A program made the translations under genes and the position numbers. The notes under the pieces were generated by a model. The model was not told the DNA's origin and searched no databases. It was given only the letters and a program-made list of their open reading frames with translations. From Dromiciops gliroides (Eukaryota; Chordata; Mammalia; Microbiotheria; Microbiotheriidae), in the NCBI RefSeq assembly GCF_019393635.1, contig NC_057863.1, forward strand, positions 644,277,306 to 644,341,305: a DNA stretch of 64,000 bases. Reading direction: 5' to 3'. Shown here piece by piece: positions 54,401 to 64,000 of the stretch. The stretch's first letter is position 1. Every line of letters starts with the position of its first letter.

Positions 54401-57400
54401 CTTTGGACTTTTTTTTTTAAAGGGCAGTTTGCCTTTAACTGACAGAACAACTATGTCCTTGGTGACCTGTAAAAATGGAGTTTCTCTGTTCTGGGACACA
54501 TTGGAAAGAAGCAGCTTCAAGGACTGAGACCTCCAGTGGTCAAAAGGAGATATAGCAATGGAAATAACCCAGCTATTGAGACTCTGCTTTTCCAATTTCA
54601 TCTCTAGCAGAGTGTAAGGAGAGAGAGTGAGAGGGAATATCTTTCTTTTCCATGCAACCCCATTGGTCAGGCTGATTTGCATCAGAATGAATGATGGAGT
54701 AGGAGCCTGGGAGCAGAGAGAATTAGAATGAATCCTCAAAGGTGGGAACTGAGTCAAGCTTCAGAGACAAACAAGCCCAGAGACTCAGTTAGGAGACCTC
54801 CTCAGTAGGCTTTGTGTCCAGGAGCAGCAGCATGAAGATACCACAAGAAGGGAAAGGACATTGGGGCTCTGTAGTTCCAGAGGTGTGAATTGTCTGCGAC
54901 CTTGTGTGTTCTCTAAGCTTGTGCATCTCTCCAAGTATACTCAAAGTATGTGGCCATACTTTCTATTTACAGCTAGGTGTAGTTGTGGGAGAGCGTGCCC
55001 CAAGTTTATTGGGAAATGTTTCATTACTATTGTTTTTATGATATCATTTCAAGTAAACAGTTTTGCTTTGAGCTGTCTACTGGTAGACTTTTTTTTTTTT
55101 TTAAACTGGCCTACTATTAAAGGTAAGTGTACCAGTGGGGGCTTGTGAGCTCTCACAAAGTATCTTGAACCCTGGCATATTAGCTGCCTCCTGTAGACCC
55201 AACTTATTAATTTGAGTTGAAGGGGCAGCCCAGAGGGGTTGGTAAAAGCTAATAAATCATCTCTTTTAAGCCTCGTGACAATATGTGCTATTATCATCCT
55301 TAGTTTTGTTTTTGTTTTTTGTGGGGCAATGGGGGTTAAATGACTTGCCCAGGGTCACACAGCTAGTAAGTGTCAAGTGTTTATTGAGGGTCCATCAGAG
55401 AGAAGTGTGGCCCACAAAAATCCAATCTGCCATAAAGGGAAACTGAGGAAGAGCTCTGAGTACATATTAATCCATTAGGGAGACTGTTGGTCCCCCAATG
55501 AATTGGATCCAAGACTCTCCGCAGTCAGGAACCTCTTCTGCTTGAAGATTGCAAATATTTATTGGGAATGAGAAAGCACCAAAACTAGAATGAAGTGGTA
55601 CAATTCTTCTAGGGGTCAGTTCCAAAGGGCAAAGTCTAAATGTTTGGTTAAAGGGAAAAGTTCATCAATCACAGAAGTTTAGTCATTAGGCTTTCCACAT
55701 AATAAATCACGAGTGTTTATTCAGTTTATTCAGTGACTAGGTAATAGGATTCTGGGACTTTCTACCAGGAAAAGATCAAAGTAAAATGGATAATCTGTGT
55801 TTTCTGGGATATAGTAGCTCTCAGAGGATATGGCAGGGTGGGGGGGAGGGGAGGTATGACACAATAAGTATCAATCCATTCCTAACAAAGGCCAATAAAG
55901 AGCTAAATAACAAACTATAAATCAATATAGTATACATCTACCAACTAAAAGCAATATAACCATCAATACATAATGGGTTAATTCATTCTAACCTACATAT
56001 TTTTTATTCAAACAATTAAACTTAATTCTATCCTATTTATCTTATGTATAGACTATCACTGATACTCATAAATGACAATGAATTGAACAAATACTGAATC
56101 AAATTGAGTAGGGATGTCAAAATTATTCTCAGAAGAATAAGGAGGATTGGAAATAGGAGGAACGCAAATGGAGGGATGTTTTAAGGCATGAGTGAGGTTC
56201 CAGGAGGCACATGGTAAGATGAGAAGACACTTAATGAAAAAGAATGGGGGAACTCTAGGGTGTCAGAAAGATGGAGGGGCATTTAAAGAATAACAGAGAT
56301 GGAGAGGGTTCTGGAGTAGACAGATAGAGGTGTTGGAGCTAGGGGAGTTGAGAGTGAGAGACTCCTTCCTACCTTGGGAATAAGGTAGCCCCGGAATTTG
56401 GTGTCCTTTGTGACTCTCCGGGCCAGACCCATGGGAATCATATCTCCAAACCTCTGGATCTCATGGATGACAGCCTCCGTGTATGGCATCTTGGCTTTGT
56501 CCTCAAACTTGGGTGATCGATTCCTCCCAATCACCCGATCTATTTCCTCATGGATTTTGGCTGTGGTTAGCATAGTGAGAAAACAGGATGCAGGGGTTTC
56601 AGAGAGATCCTGGGGAAGTCCCAAGGGAGCAGATGGGGTGTGGAGGCTGGGGAAACCCTGAGTTGAGAGGATGTAGGGATAAAGGGGATAATCTGTGTTG
56701 CAGGGATGATGATGGTGGTGGTGGTGATGATGAGAAGAAGGAGGAGGACGAAAAGGAGTATGTGTGTGTATGTATATTGGAAGTTCTGGGCAGCTCCCAG
56801 AGCACCAAAGGACTTCTAAGGTGACTAGGGGAGGGGGGCTCACCTTCCACCTCTGGATGCTTCATTAACAGAAGGAAGCCATAGCGAAGAGTTGTGCTAA
56901 CAGTCTCAGTGCCCGCAAAAAACAGGTTAAGGGTGGTCATGGTCAGGTTCCTCATGAAGAATTCTGTGTTGGGATTTTTCTTTTCCTGGGAGGAGAAAGT
57001 GGACAGGGCTTGGATGACTCCACTTGTTTCACCTCTAGACCCTTCAGCCTCAAGGTCTCTTCTCCCCCCACCCCCCACCAACTCAACTTCCTTCAGTCCC
57101 AGGAATGTGCAGGGGTAGAGGGAGAAATCCACCAATGGCATCTAAGTGAAATATGTTAGTTCAAAGGCACCCAAAGCATATCTATTTTCCTTAGAATTTA
57201 GAGGAGCATAGATTTAGTGCTGAAAAGGATTATCAAGTCTAATCATTCTCATGAAGAAGTTAATGTGCAGAGTGGCTGGGACATGCTCACCAGTCCTTTG
57301 ACTAGCCCATCTTACCTTTGGACAGTTCTCCCCATTAAGAAGTCTTTTCTCCCTGATAGCCAACCTAAATGCCTCCCCTTACCATTTCTCCCATTGCTCC

Positions 57401-60400
57401 TGATTCTGCCCTCTAGGACCAAGTAGAACAAATCTACCATCCTTCTTCCTACATTTTATAAATGAAGAGACAGACAGCCAGGGAGAGAAAAGGACTTTCC
57501 AAGACCTTATGTAGAGAGTCAGCCAAAGTTGTTGGGACTATACTATAGTATAGTCCCTCCAGCCCCTATACCCAGCTTGTGAATGTCTGAAGGGGCAGGG
57601 AATGTGGAGAATGGGGAACCTCTATTTGCATCTCTTTGTGTTGGTCTTGTCTTCCTGTGTCTCTGTTTCTGATTTTCTGTCTCTGTTTCTGCATCTTTCT
57701 CCATGTCTTTCTGTCCATCTCTCTGTTTCTGTTATTCTGCATCCTCCATCTCTGTGTCTCACTTTCTCTATTTGTCTTTCTTTTTTTTTTTCTTTTTTTT
57801 TTCAGGGCAATGAGGGTTAAGTGACTTGCCCAGGGCCACACTCCATTTGAGTACTTTTTTTTTTTGGTGAGGAAATTGGGGTTAAATGACTTGCCCAGGG
57901 TCACACAGCTAGTAAGTGTCAAGTGTCTGAGGCTGGATTTGAACTCAGGTACTCCTGAATCCAGGGCCAGTGCTTTATCCACTGTACCACCTAGCCGTCC
58001 CCCCCCCCCAATTTTTTTTTTGGTTTTGTTTTGTTTGTGAGGCAACTGGGGTTAAATGACTTGCCCAGGGTCACATAGCTAGTAAGTGTCAAGTGTCTGA
58101 GGCCGTATTTGAACTCAGGTCCTCCTGAATCCAGGGTCAGTGCTCTATCTACTGCACCACCTAGCTGTCTTTCTTTATCTCTCTTTGCTATGCTACCCCC
58201 AAGCTGGCAATGACCAGAGGTGCTCAGTGTACCTTAATCACAGCTCTGGCTTGCTGCCTGACTCTGGGTTGTTTGTGAACCTACCTCCTGACATGTGCCA
58301 CAGGGTACCTTTGAGCCTTACCCCTGGAATTCTGAGACTTGGCGTCTAATGCCTGCTAGTGCTGCCTGCTCATGTCTGAGACCTGCTGCCTGATGTCTAT
58401 GGATACCCACTTCCCAGTGTCTGGGGGTTCCCCCAGAGATCTGTAACACCCTCAGTCTGAGGTCTCAGCCCATCCCTTCCATTTTCACCTGCCCGCTGGG
58501 CTAGTACCTCCTGCATCTTGATGAGGAAGGAGTCAATGAAGTTCCGGGGGGAGTTAGGGTCCAGGGTGGCCTGGTTCTGCCGGACCTTCTCAGTGATGAA
58601 ATCCTCCAGTCCTTTTAGTTCCTTGAATGCTTGCTGCTGAGGCCCTGGCAGGTGCTGCATCACTCCAGAGAACATCTCATATAGCTGGGAGAGCACAGGA
58701 CAAGTCATGGGTTACAGGGCCCTGGAGTGGGTGCCTGAGACATGTGGGGAGAATGTGGGGTAATCATCATGAAGGATGGGAGTTTAGGATAGGGAATGGA
58801 GCTAATAATGGAGAATGGATGGTTAGGACAGGACACAGAGACAGATTGGGAATAGGGGGTCAGATTGAGGAATAGAGTACAGGAGATAGAGAATAGAAAT
58901 GAAAGCTGAAGATCAAGGGATGAAGGTGAGTAGAGACCCTGGGGGTTGGGAGAGAAAGTCTTGGAGGTCACCTGTCCCATGGATGTGGCTGTAAACTGGA
59001 AGCTCCCCAACATCATACGCAATAGGGACAGGAACTGCTTGTCCTCATATTCAAAGCGATCACCAAAGACGATGGAGCTGATGACATTGGAGACTGTGCG
59101 GCTCAGGAAGAAGGTGGGGTCAATGGCAGCCCCTGTAGCCCAGCCAGGTCAACACAGACACAGATTAAGGGAAGCACAGAGTTAGAATGATGAAGAAAGA
59201 GGGGAAAGGCAGAGAGATTGAGAGGGGTAAAGAGGAAGCAGAGGAAAAAAGGAACAGAGACCCATATAGAGGTAAAGAGACCCATGGAGGCAGTGTTTGA
59301 AAAAGGGGAATCCATAGGGGGGGATAGGGATAAGGGAAGGGGAGAGAGGGAGGGGAGGGAGAGAGGAGAGAGAGGAAGAGAGAAGGGGGAGGGAAGAAGA
59401 AAAGGAGGGAGGGAGGGAGGGAGAGAGAGAGAGATTCAGTTTTTGGCTCTCACATCTTCCTCCAAAGGACAGTCATTGTCTCCAAGTCCTACAGGGAGAT
59501 TAGATGCTAGAGGCACAGTTGTCTCCTCTGTCTCCCCTTCTCAAACTATTCTTTTTTAAAAATTATTATTATTTTTTGCAGGGCAATGAGGGTTAAGTGA
59601 CTTGCCCAGGGTCACACAGCTAGTTAAGTGTCAAGTGTCTGAGGCTGGATTTGAACTCAGGTCCTCCTGAATCCAAGGCCAGTGCTTTATCCACTGCACC
59701 ACCTAGCTGCCCCCTCCCCTTCTTTTCTCTTCCCTTCCCTTCCCTTCTCTTCCCTTCCCTTCCCTTCCCTTTCCTTCCCTTCCCTTTTTTTTCTCTCTCA
59801 TCTCCATCATCTCTCTGTCATCCCCACCTCTGGACATGAAATAGCCCCAAAGAGGGGCTGTAGAAGATTTCCAGAGTTCCAGCTAGAGATCAGCTAGTGT
59901 TAGATACAAGGGAGTAGTCACAGGACACAGAGATAGGTTCTTGGGGGTCAGAGATGACCCAGGCAATTTTCAATATAGTTGATAGCCCCTATGTGGTACA
60001 GTGGACTTGGGATCAGGAAGACTCATCTTCATTAGTTCAAATCTGGCCTCAGACACTTACTAGCTGTGTGACCCTGGGCAAGTCACTTAACCCTATTTTC
60101 CTGTTTTCTCATCTGTAAAATGAGTTGGAGAAGGAAATGGCAAACCACTCCAGCATCTTTGCCAAGAGAACCCCCAAAATGGGGTCTCAAAGAGTCAGAC
60201 ACGACTGAAACAACTGAAAAATAACAATATAGTTGATGCTGACCTGGCCCAAAACTCTGGAATATTCTTAGGGTCACTCACCTTTTGTGTCTCGTAAAGC
60301 CTCAATGAGAAAGCCAGCTTCTTCTTGGATGCGCTCCTCAATGCCTCTCTTGCCCATGCCAAAGTCTCTGAGGGTGGTGATGGAGAATCGTCGGAGCTGC

Positions 60401-63400
60401 CGGGCCCTCTCTCCACTGCTGAAGGCCACACCTGGTCATTGGCAAGAAGGACAGAAGGAGATCAGGGAAGAGTGAAAATCCTGCAGAATCCCAGGCCCTA
60501 GTATGGGGTCGGAAGTGAATGTCCAAGGAAGGACAAGGAGAGAGAGAAAGATGGGGGAAAATGTGGAGACAGGGAGGAAATTAGAGAGACCAAGAGACAG
60601 GGGCAGGTAAGGAGAGAGAGGAATGGAGAGATGGGGGAGGTGAGGAGACAGGGATAGCAAGAAATGGAGAGGAAGAGGAGGAAATTAGGGAAAGAGGGAG
60701 GGACAGAGAGAGGGAAAACGGAAAGGCAGAAGATGGAGAGATAAGGAAGGTGGTGAAAAAAGGAGAGAGAAAATGATAAAAGGTGAAGGAGATGGGGATA
60801 TGGAGAGAGAAGGAGAAACAAGGAAAAATGGGGAGATAAAAGACACAAAGAGAGATGTAGAAGAACTGGGTAGATGGGGAGATAGGAAAAGACAGAGGTA
60901 GAGAAATAGAGAGGGAGGAAATGGGAAGGCAGAGAAAGACAGATGGAAAAATAGGGAGATGTGGATAAAAAGACAGGGACAGATGGAGGAGATAGTGAAA
61001 TAAAAAGAGAAATCTAGAGAGATGAGGGATGTGGAGAGATAATGAAAAGAAGAGGAACATGGAAGTCAGAGATATATGGAAGAACTAGGTGTGTGTGTGG
61101 GGGGTGATAAGGAGAAAGACAAATGGAGAGATCTGGAGAGGTAAGGAGAGACAGAGGGAGAAATGGAGAGGCAGAGATACAGAGATAGGGAGAGAAAGTT
61201 GGGGAGTTGGGAGATAGAGAGATGGAGAGTCAAAGGGATATAGGGAAACAGGAAGAGAGGGAGAGATAGAAGGTGGAGAAAGGTGAAGGAAGGAGAAAGA
61301 AATGTGGAGAGGAGAGACGGGAGAGATGGGGAAACACAGAAAGGGAGACAAGAATAGCCAAGGAGATGGAGAGATAGTGAGACACTGAGAAAGATGAAAA
61401 GACAAAAAGACAAAGCAATGGAGAAAGATGGAAAAACAGGGAGACAGAAATGGAGAAACAGAAAAAGAAAGAGAAAGGAACAGGTGGTTGAGGGAGGCAA
61501 TAACAGTCAGGGTGAGGGAGGATGAACAACTGATGACAGTTCAAGGGGGAACTTTGTCTGGCAACCTAGAGGAGGCTACAGTGGCCTGGAGACAGTAGTG
61601 TGTGTAGGTGTTTGAGGGTCTCTGACCAGACACTCACCAAATCCCTTAAAGAGCCAGTCAAAGGTGGCCTGCTCCCCCCGACCAGAGAACTCCTCTGCTT
61701 GGTCAATTAACGCTTCCTTCACGGCCTCATACCCAGTCAGGACTATGACAGTTCTGGGCCCCAGGTGCACTGTGAACACGGGTCCGTATTTTTCCCCAAT
61801 CTGGAGGGTATGGAGAAGTGAGAATAAGCAGAGTGTCACCTCTGAGCCCCATGATTTCCTCCTTCTTAGTCTTCTCCTCTGAAAGATAACTCTCACCCAT
61901 CATCTCAGCAGTTTAAAAAAAATTCTAATTGTGATCTAGGAATCAGTAACAAAACACAAACATTTCAGCACACAAAGAACAAGGCATGGGATTGTGAATT
62001 CTGGTTGTAAAGAGTTGGTTTATTTTAAAATGTGTGTATATGTGTGTAATGTAGATAATATGTATCTATATATACATTTTTCTTTTTTCTCTTTGAGAGG
62101 CAGCATGGTATATAGGACACTAGCCTGGGAGTTTGGGTGACCTGGGTTCAAATCCTTCCTCAGATACTAGCTGTGTGACCCTGAGCAAGTAATTTCAACT
62201 CTGACTCAGTTCCCTCATCTGTAAAGTGAGGGGTTTGGACTCAATAGCCTGAAAGGTTCTTTCCAACTCTAAATCTATGAACCCCTGATCCTCAAGGTAA
62301 CAAGATAGTAACAAAATTGCTGCTTTTTTCTCTTTTGTTTTTTTTCCTGTGATGTCAAGTCAACATTTATTAGACACCAATTGTGCTCCAGACACTGTGC
62401 TAAGCACTGGGTATAGAAAGACAGGCAAAGACAGTTCCTACCCTTGGGGAACTCCCAGTCTAAGGGGGCATAGCTAATCCAAGTCCCTCCTCTCCACTGG
62501 GCTTTCCAAAATAATTCAGCAGCCACAAGAAACTAACAAAACAAAACTAACACAGGAGAGCTTGTCTGATGTTGCAGTCTAGTGCCCATTTTCTGCCAAG
62601 AGATCTCTCTGGCTTTTCCACTTTCCACCTCCCACTCTCTTCCCCCAGCTTTCTTGGCCTCTTCTCCACCATCCCCCCAGTTCCCTCTCTTACAGCCCAG
62701 CTGTGTTCTTCCCTCCCCACAAAGACGTTCTCTGCTTTTCTTGGAGCCTCTTTTCCATAGGATCATAAAACAGCCCTTAGAGGGCCATGTAACCCAACAT
62801 GGCCATGTTGAAGAGAGGGAAATTGAGGACTAGAGAGAAAGAAAAGGCCCTTCTTCCAATCAGGAGTGACAAGCAGACGCTTTTTTTCTGTCTCAATTTC
62901 TCTGTCTTTCTCCATCTCTCCTCTCTGCCTCTCCCTCCAGCCACCCTGAACCTGCTTATGCACATGAGAGAGATACCTGTGTGTCTGTCTCTTTGCTGCT
63001 TGTGTTTCTCTGTCACGCTCTATGCCTCTGAGGCCATCTCTCTGTGTCTGTCTCTTGGCATGCATTTCAGTCTCTTCCCTCTGTGGCTATCTCTCCCTGT
63101 GTGTCTCCCCATCTCTGTGCATCACTCCCTGTCTCTGTCATGCTCAGGGTCAGCTTCAATCTCTGTCTCTGACTTCATGGCTCTCCCTGTCTGTCTGTAT
63201 GTCTGAGCATCTGCCTCCTCCCCCTGCCCAGTCTCTCTCTTTGTGTGTCTCTCTGCATCTCTCTCAGTCTCTGTGTTTCTCTGTCTCAGTCTCTCCATGT
63301 TGTCCCTCTTGTCCCCAGCTCCCAACCTCAGTACCTTCATGAGGGAGTCATACATCTGCTCGGTGTTGAGTTGCAGGTAATTGCCGATGAAAGGCAGGGG

Positions 63401-63514
63401 GGTGGGCCCAGGGGGAAGGCTGCTGCGGACCTTCCTCTGTCTCCACACAGAGAGCACCACCAGGGCTGAGAGGCAAAAGAATAGGGCCCCCAGCAGCAGC
63501 CCGGAGGCCAGCAT
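51450..63514 (-). CDS. CYP2A: Cytochrome P450 2A (CYP2A) gene, nine exons, intact
   Basis: Microsomal heme monooxygenase; CYP2A enzymes oxidise small substrates such as coumarin, nicotine and nitrosamines in liver and airway (family knowledge). Exons: 63514-63335, 61800-61638, 60431-60282, 59132-58972, 58684-58508, 56985-56844, 56560-56373, 53633-53492, 51634-51450. Lengths 180/163/150/161/177/142/188/142/185 give 495 codons plus stop; human CYP2A6 has 494. All introns are GT-AG. Seen in the protein: N-terminal membrane anchor (about 4-23), basic linker, PPGP at 34-37, WxxxR-type C-helix region in exon 3, I-helix AGTET at 301-305, ExxR at 358-361 (EIQR), heme loop FSIGKRYCFG with Cys439. The phenylalanine cluster F107, F111, F118, F209, F480 and N297 known from human CYP2A are present. 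The start has a good context (ACC before ATG). Odd: one extra glycine follows the usual FLPR end. Introns carry SINEs and GA-rich tracts. Subfamily call is firm; orthology to one human gene is not. Confidence 0.95.
51640..53480. other. CYP2A: CYP2A intron 8: L2 and MIR fragments
   Basis: 52570-52835 is L2 (AGCCTTTCCTGATTCTC, TTGAGGGCAGGGACC). 52845-53130 is MIR-like (AATGAGGGAACTGAGGCCTAG, twice). The remainder shows nothing assignable. Confidence 0.65.
53640..53825 (+). repeat. CYP2A: GA-rich tract in CYP2A intron 7
   Basis: AGACAGACAGACACAG, GAGAGAGACAGAGAAAGAC units directly next to exon 8. Confidence 0.85.
53830..56280. other. CYP2A: CYP2A intron 7
   Basis: 54060-54200 is L2-like (AGGCTCCTTAAAGGCAGG). 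55310-55380 is a truncated minus-strand CORE-SINE (tail and CORE only). 54250-55290 and 55390-56280 are unassigned. Confidence 0.55.
57550..57845. repeat. CYP2A: CT-rich tract and truncated SINE in CYP2A intron 5
   Basis: 57650-57780 is (TCTGTTTC)n-like. 57803-57845 holds only the tail end of a minus-strand CORE-SINE. Confidence 0.8.
57856..58003 (-). mobile_element. CORE-SINE, short type (CYP2A intron 5)
   Basis: Full-length. Second of three same-direction copies in a row. Confidence 0.9.
58012..58169 (-). mobile_element. CORE-SINE, short type (CYP2A intron 5)
   Basis: Third copy; head at 58169 followed by GTCTTTCTTTATC, similar to TTGTCTTTCTTTTT at 57772, so the cluster may share one target site. 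Confidence 0.9.
59205..59440 (+). repeat. CYP2A: (GGGA)n/(GA)n tract in CYP2A intron 3
   Basis: GGGAGGGAGGGAGGGAGAGAG at its end; follows exon 4 closely on the acceptor side. Confidence 0.9.
59577..59714 (-). mobile_element. CORE-SINE, short type (CYP2A intron 3)
   Basis: Full-length; CCCCTTCTCAAACTATTC and CCCCTTCTTTTC flank it. Confidence 0.9.
59715..59790 (+). repeat. (CCCTT)n microsatellite
   Basis: CTTCCCTTCCCTTCCC units at the head of the SINE. Confidence 0.9.
59985..60230 (+). mobile_element. SINE, long type (CYP2A intron 3)
   Basis: Long form with GAGTTGGAGAAGGAAATGGC, AACCACTCCAGCATC and GAGTCAGACACGACTGAAAC; ends 50 bases before exon 3's donor side. Confidence 0.88.
60500..61490 (+). 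repeat. CYP2A: 1 kb GA-rich (polypurine) tract in CYP2A intron 2
   Basis: Repeating GAGAGATGGGGAGA, GGAGAAACAGG units with almost no pyrimidine runs on the plus strand; occupies most of the 1.2 kb intron. Confidence 0.9.
62030..62075 (+). repeat. (TGTA)n/(TA)n short tract
   Basis: TGTGTGTATATGTGTGTAATG and TATCTATATATAC in CYP2A intron 1. Confidence 0.75.
62095..62285 (+). mobile_element. MIR-type old SINE (CYP2A intron 1)
   Basis: AGGCAGCATGGTATATAGG, GGTTCAAATCCTTCCTCAG, GTAAAGTGAGGGGTTTGGAC. Confidence 0.85.
62345..62480 (+). mobile_element. Old LINE fragment (L2/L3-like)
   Basis: CAACATTTATTAGACACC, GACACTGTGCTAAGCACTGGG, CCTTGGGGAACTCCCAGTCTAA. Confidence 0.55.
62880..63320 (+). repeat. 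CYP2A: CT-rich tract in CYP2A intron 1
   Basis: TCTGTCTCTTTGC, TCTCTGTGTCTGTCTC units; here the plus strand is pyrimidine-rich, opposite to the other CYP2A tracts. Confidence 0.85.
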
Positions 63515-63603
63515 GGTGGAGGTGGCTAAAGCCTGTCTGCAGTGTTGTCTGGGGTTTGAGAAGATGCTGAGCCAGGACTGGGGTCCAGATAGGACTAGTC
63601 CTG

Positions 63604-63612
63604 CCTTTTATG
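63604..63612 (-). promoter_or_regulatory. CYP2A: TATA-like box of CYP2A
   Basis: Minus strand reads CATAAAAGG, about 91-98 bases upstream of the CYP2A start codon, in the right orientation for a core promoter. A transcription start about 25-30 bases downstream would leave a 5' UTR of roughly 60 bases. Position and sequence only; no transcript evidence. Confidence 0.55.
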
Positions 63613-63619
63613 CCTGGGG

Positions 63620-64000
63620 GTGGAGGTTGTCACTTGGCACTGATTCTAGCTCCCTTATGTAACTTTCTCAGTCTTAACCCCTTCCTCCCCTGATCCCCAG
63701 GACTCTAGCCAGATCTTAAGGTAAAAGGGTAAAAAGGAGTGCGATTGGGGTGGGATCCCAGAAACTGAGGATCTTGTTGCAGAAGTCAATGGAAGGAGGG
63801 CAAAGAGGAAGGTCAAATTCCAGAGGTGGAGGTTCAGAGAATCCCACACTCTTAGAGATGCATGTTTTAGCCAGGTCTCCAAGCCTAGAGATGGGCCTAT
63901 GGGTCCTCAGACCCCAAAATGGGGCCGAGAGCCTCAGGGCCCAGGGTTCAGGGGCGTCTTAAGGGTTCAAAGAGTCTCAGAGTCCACAGCTGGAGACTTA
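63620..64000. other. 5' flank of CYP2A
   Basis: Upstream of the TATA-like box. No repeat or second gene is recognised before the window ends. Confidence 0.5.

Noticed and set aside
60581-61500. Several 100-160-codon S/L/F-rich open frames on the minus strand
   Set aside because: All come from the polypurine tract in CYP2A intron 2; composition alone keeps them open.

Overview
The window looks like marsupial genomic DNA. About fifty copies of one tRNA-headed CORE-SINE are present (head GGGGCAGCTAGGTGGCGCAG, pol III A and B boxes, the MIR-type core TAGCTGTGTGACCCTGGGC). There are also longer SINE versions with an RTE/BovB-like tail, L1 and ORF1-only LINE fragments, and old MIR/L2 copies. This SINE repertoire is known from marsupials. 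The many copies with exact target-site duplications suggest recent activity; an Australian lineage is my guess, not shown by the sequence. No bacterial, viral-genome or CRISPR-type feature is present.

The host genes form a piece of the mammalian CYP2 (CYP2A-B-F-G-S-T) cluster, all on the minus strand. From right to left these are: a complete nine-exon CYP2A gene (51450-63514, 495 codons, with TATA-like box, Kozak context and poly(A) signal); a decayed CYP2 gene (30256-39348) keeping recognisable exons 1, 4, 7, 8 and 9; and a complete nine-exon CYP2F gene (17159-25027, 492 codons). Both intact genes keep the family's fixed internal exon lengths (163, 150, 161, 177, 142, 188, 142), correct splice sites and phases, the I-helix threonine, ExxR and the heme-binding cysteine. 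They would encode microsomal monooxygenases that work with NADPH-cytochrome P450 reductase on small xenobiotics.

Layout: 1-16 kb is gene-poor and repeat-rich (nested LINE/SINE fragments, a possible LTR fossil, GA-rich sequence at 15-16 kb). 17-25 kb is CYP2F. 25-30 kb holds a GA-rich tract, a (TTC)30 microsatellite and a LINE 3' piece. 30-39 kb is the CYP2 pseudogene, invaded by LINEs and SINEs. 39-51 kb is intergenic, with an ORF1-only LINE at 43.3-45.8 kb and an unusual direct duplication around a SINE near 40.5 kb. 51-63.5 kb is CYP2A, and the last 0.5 kb is its 5' flank.

I found no clearly new biological system. The most useful observations are: the CYP2A active-site residues at 208/300/301/369, which match the human CYP2A13 rather than the CYP2A6 state; an exactly preserved exon 4 inside an otherwise broken CYP2 gene; ORF1-only LINE copies sharing a built-in antisense SINE piece; two cases of over-100-base direct repeats bracketing SINEs; a 33-base-arm hairpin; and a (TTC)30 array next to a SINE. 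Coordinates of exons come from hand translation and splice-site reading; family assignments rest on remembered human sequences, not on a search.
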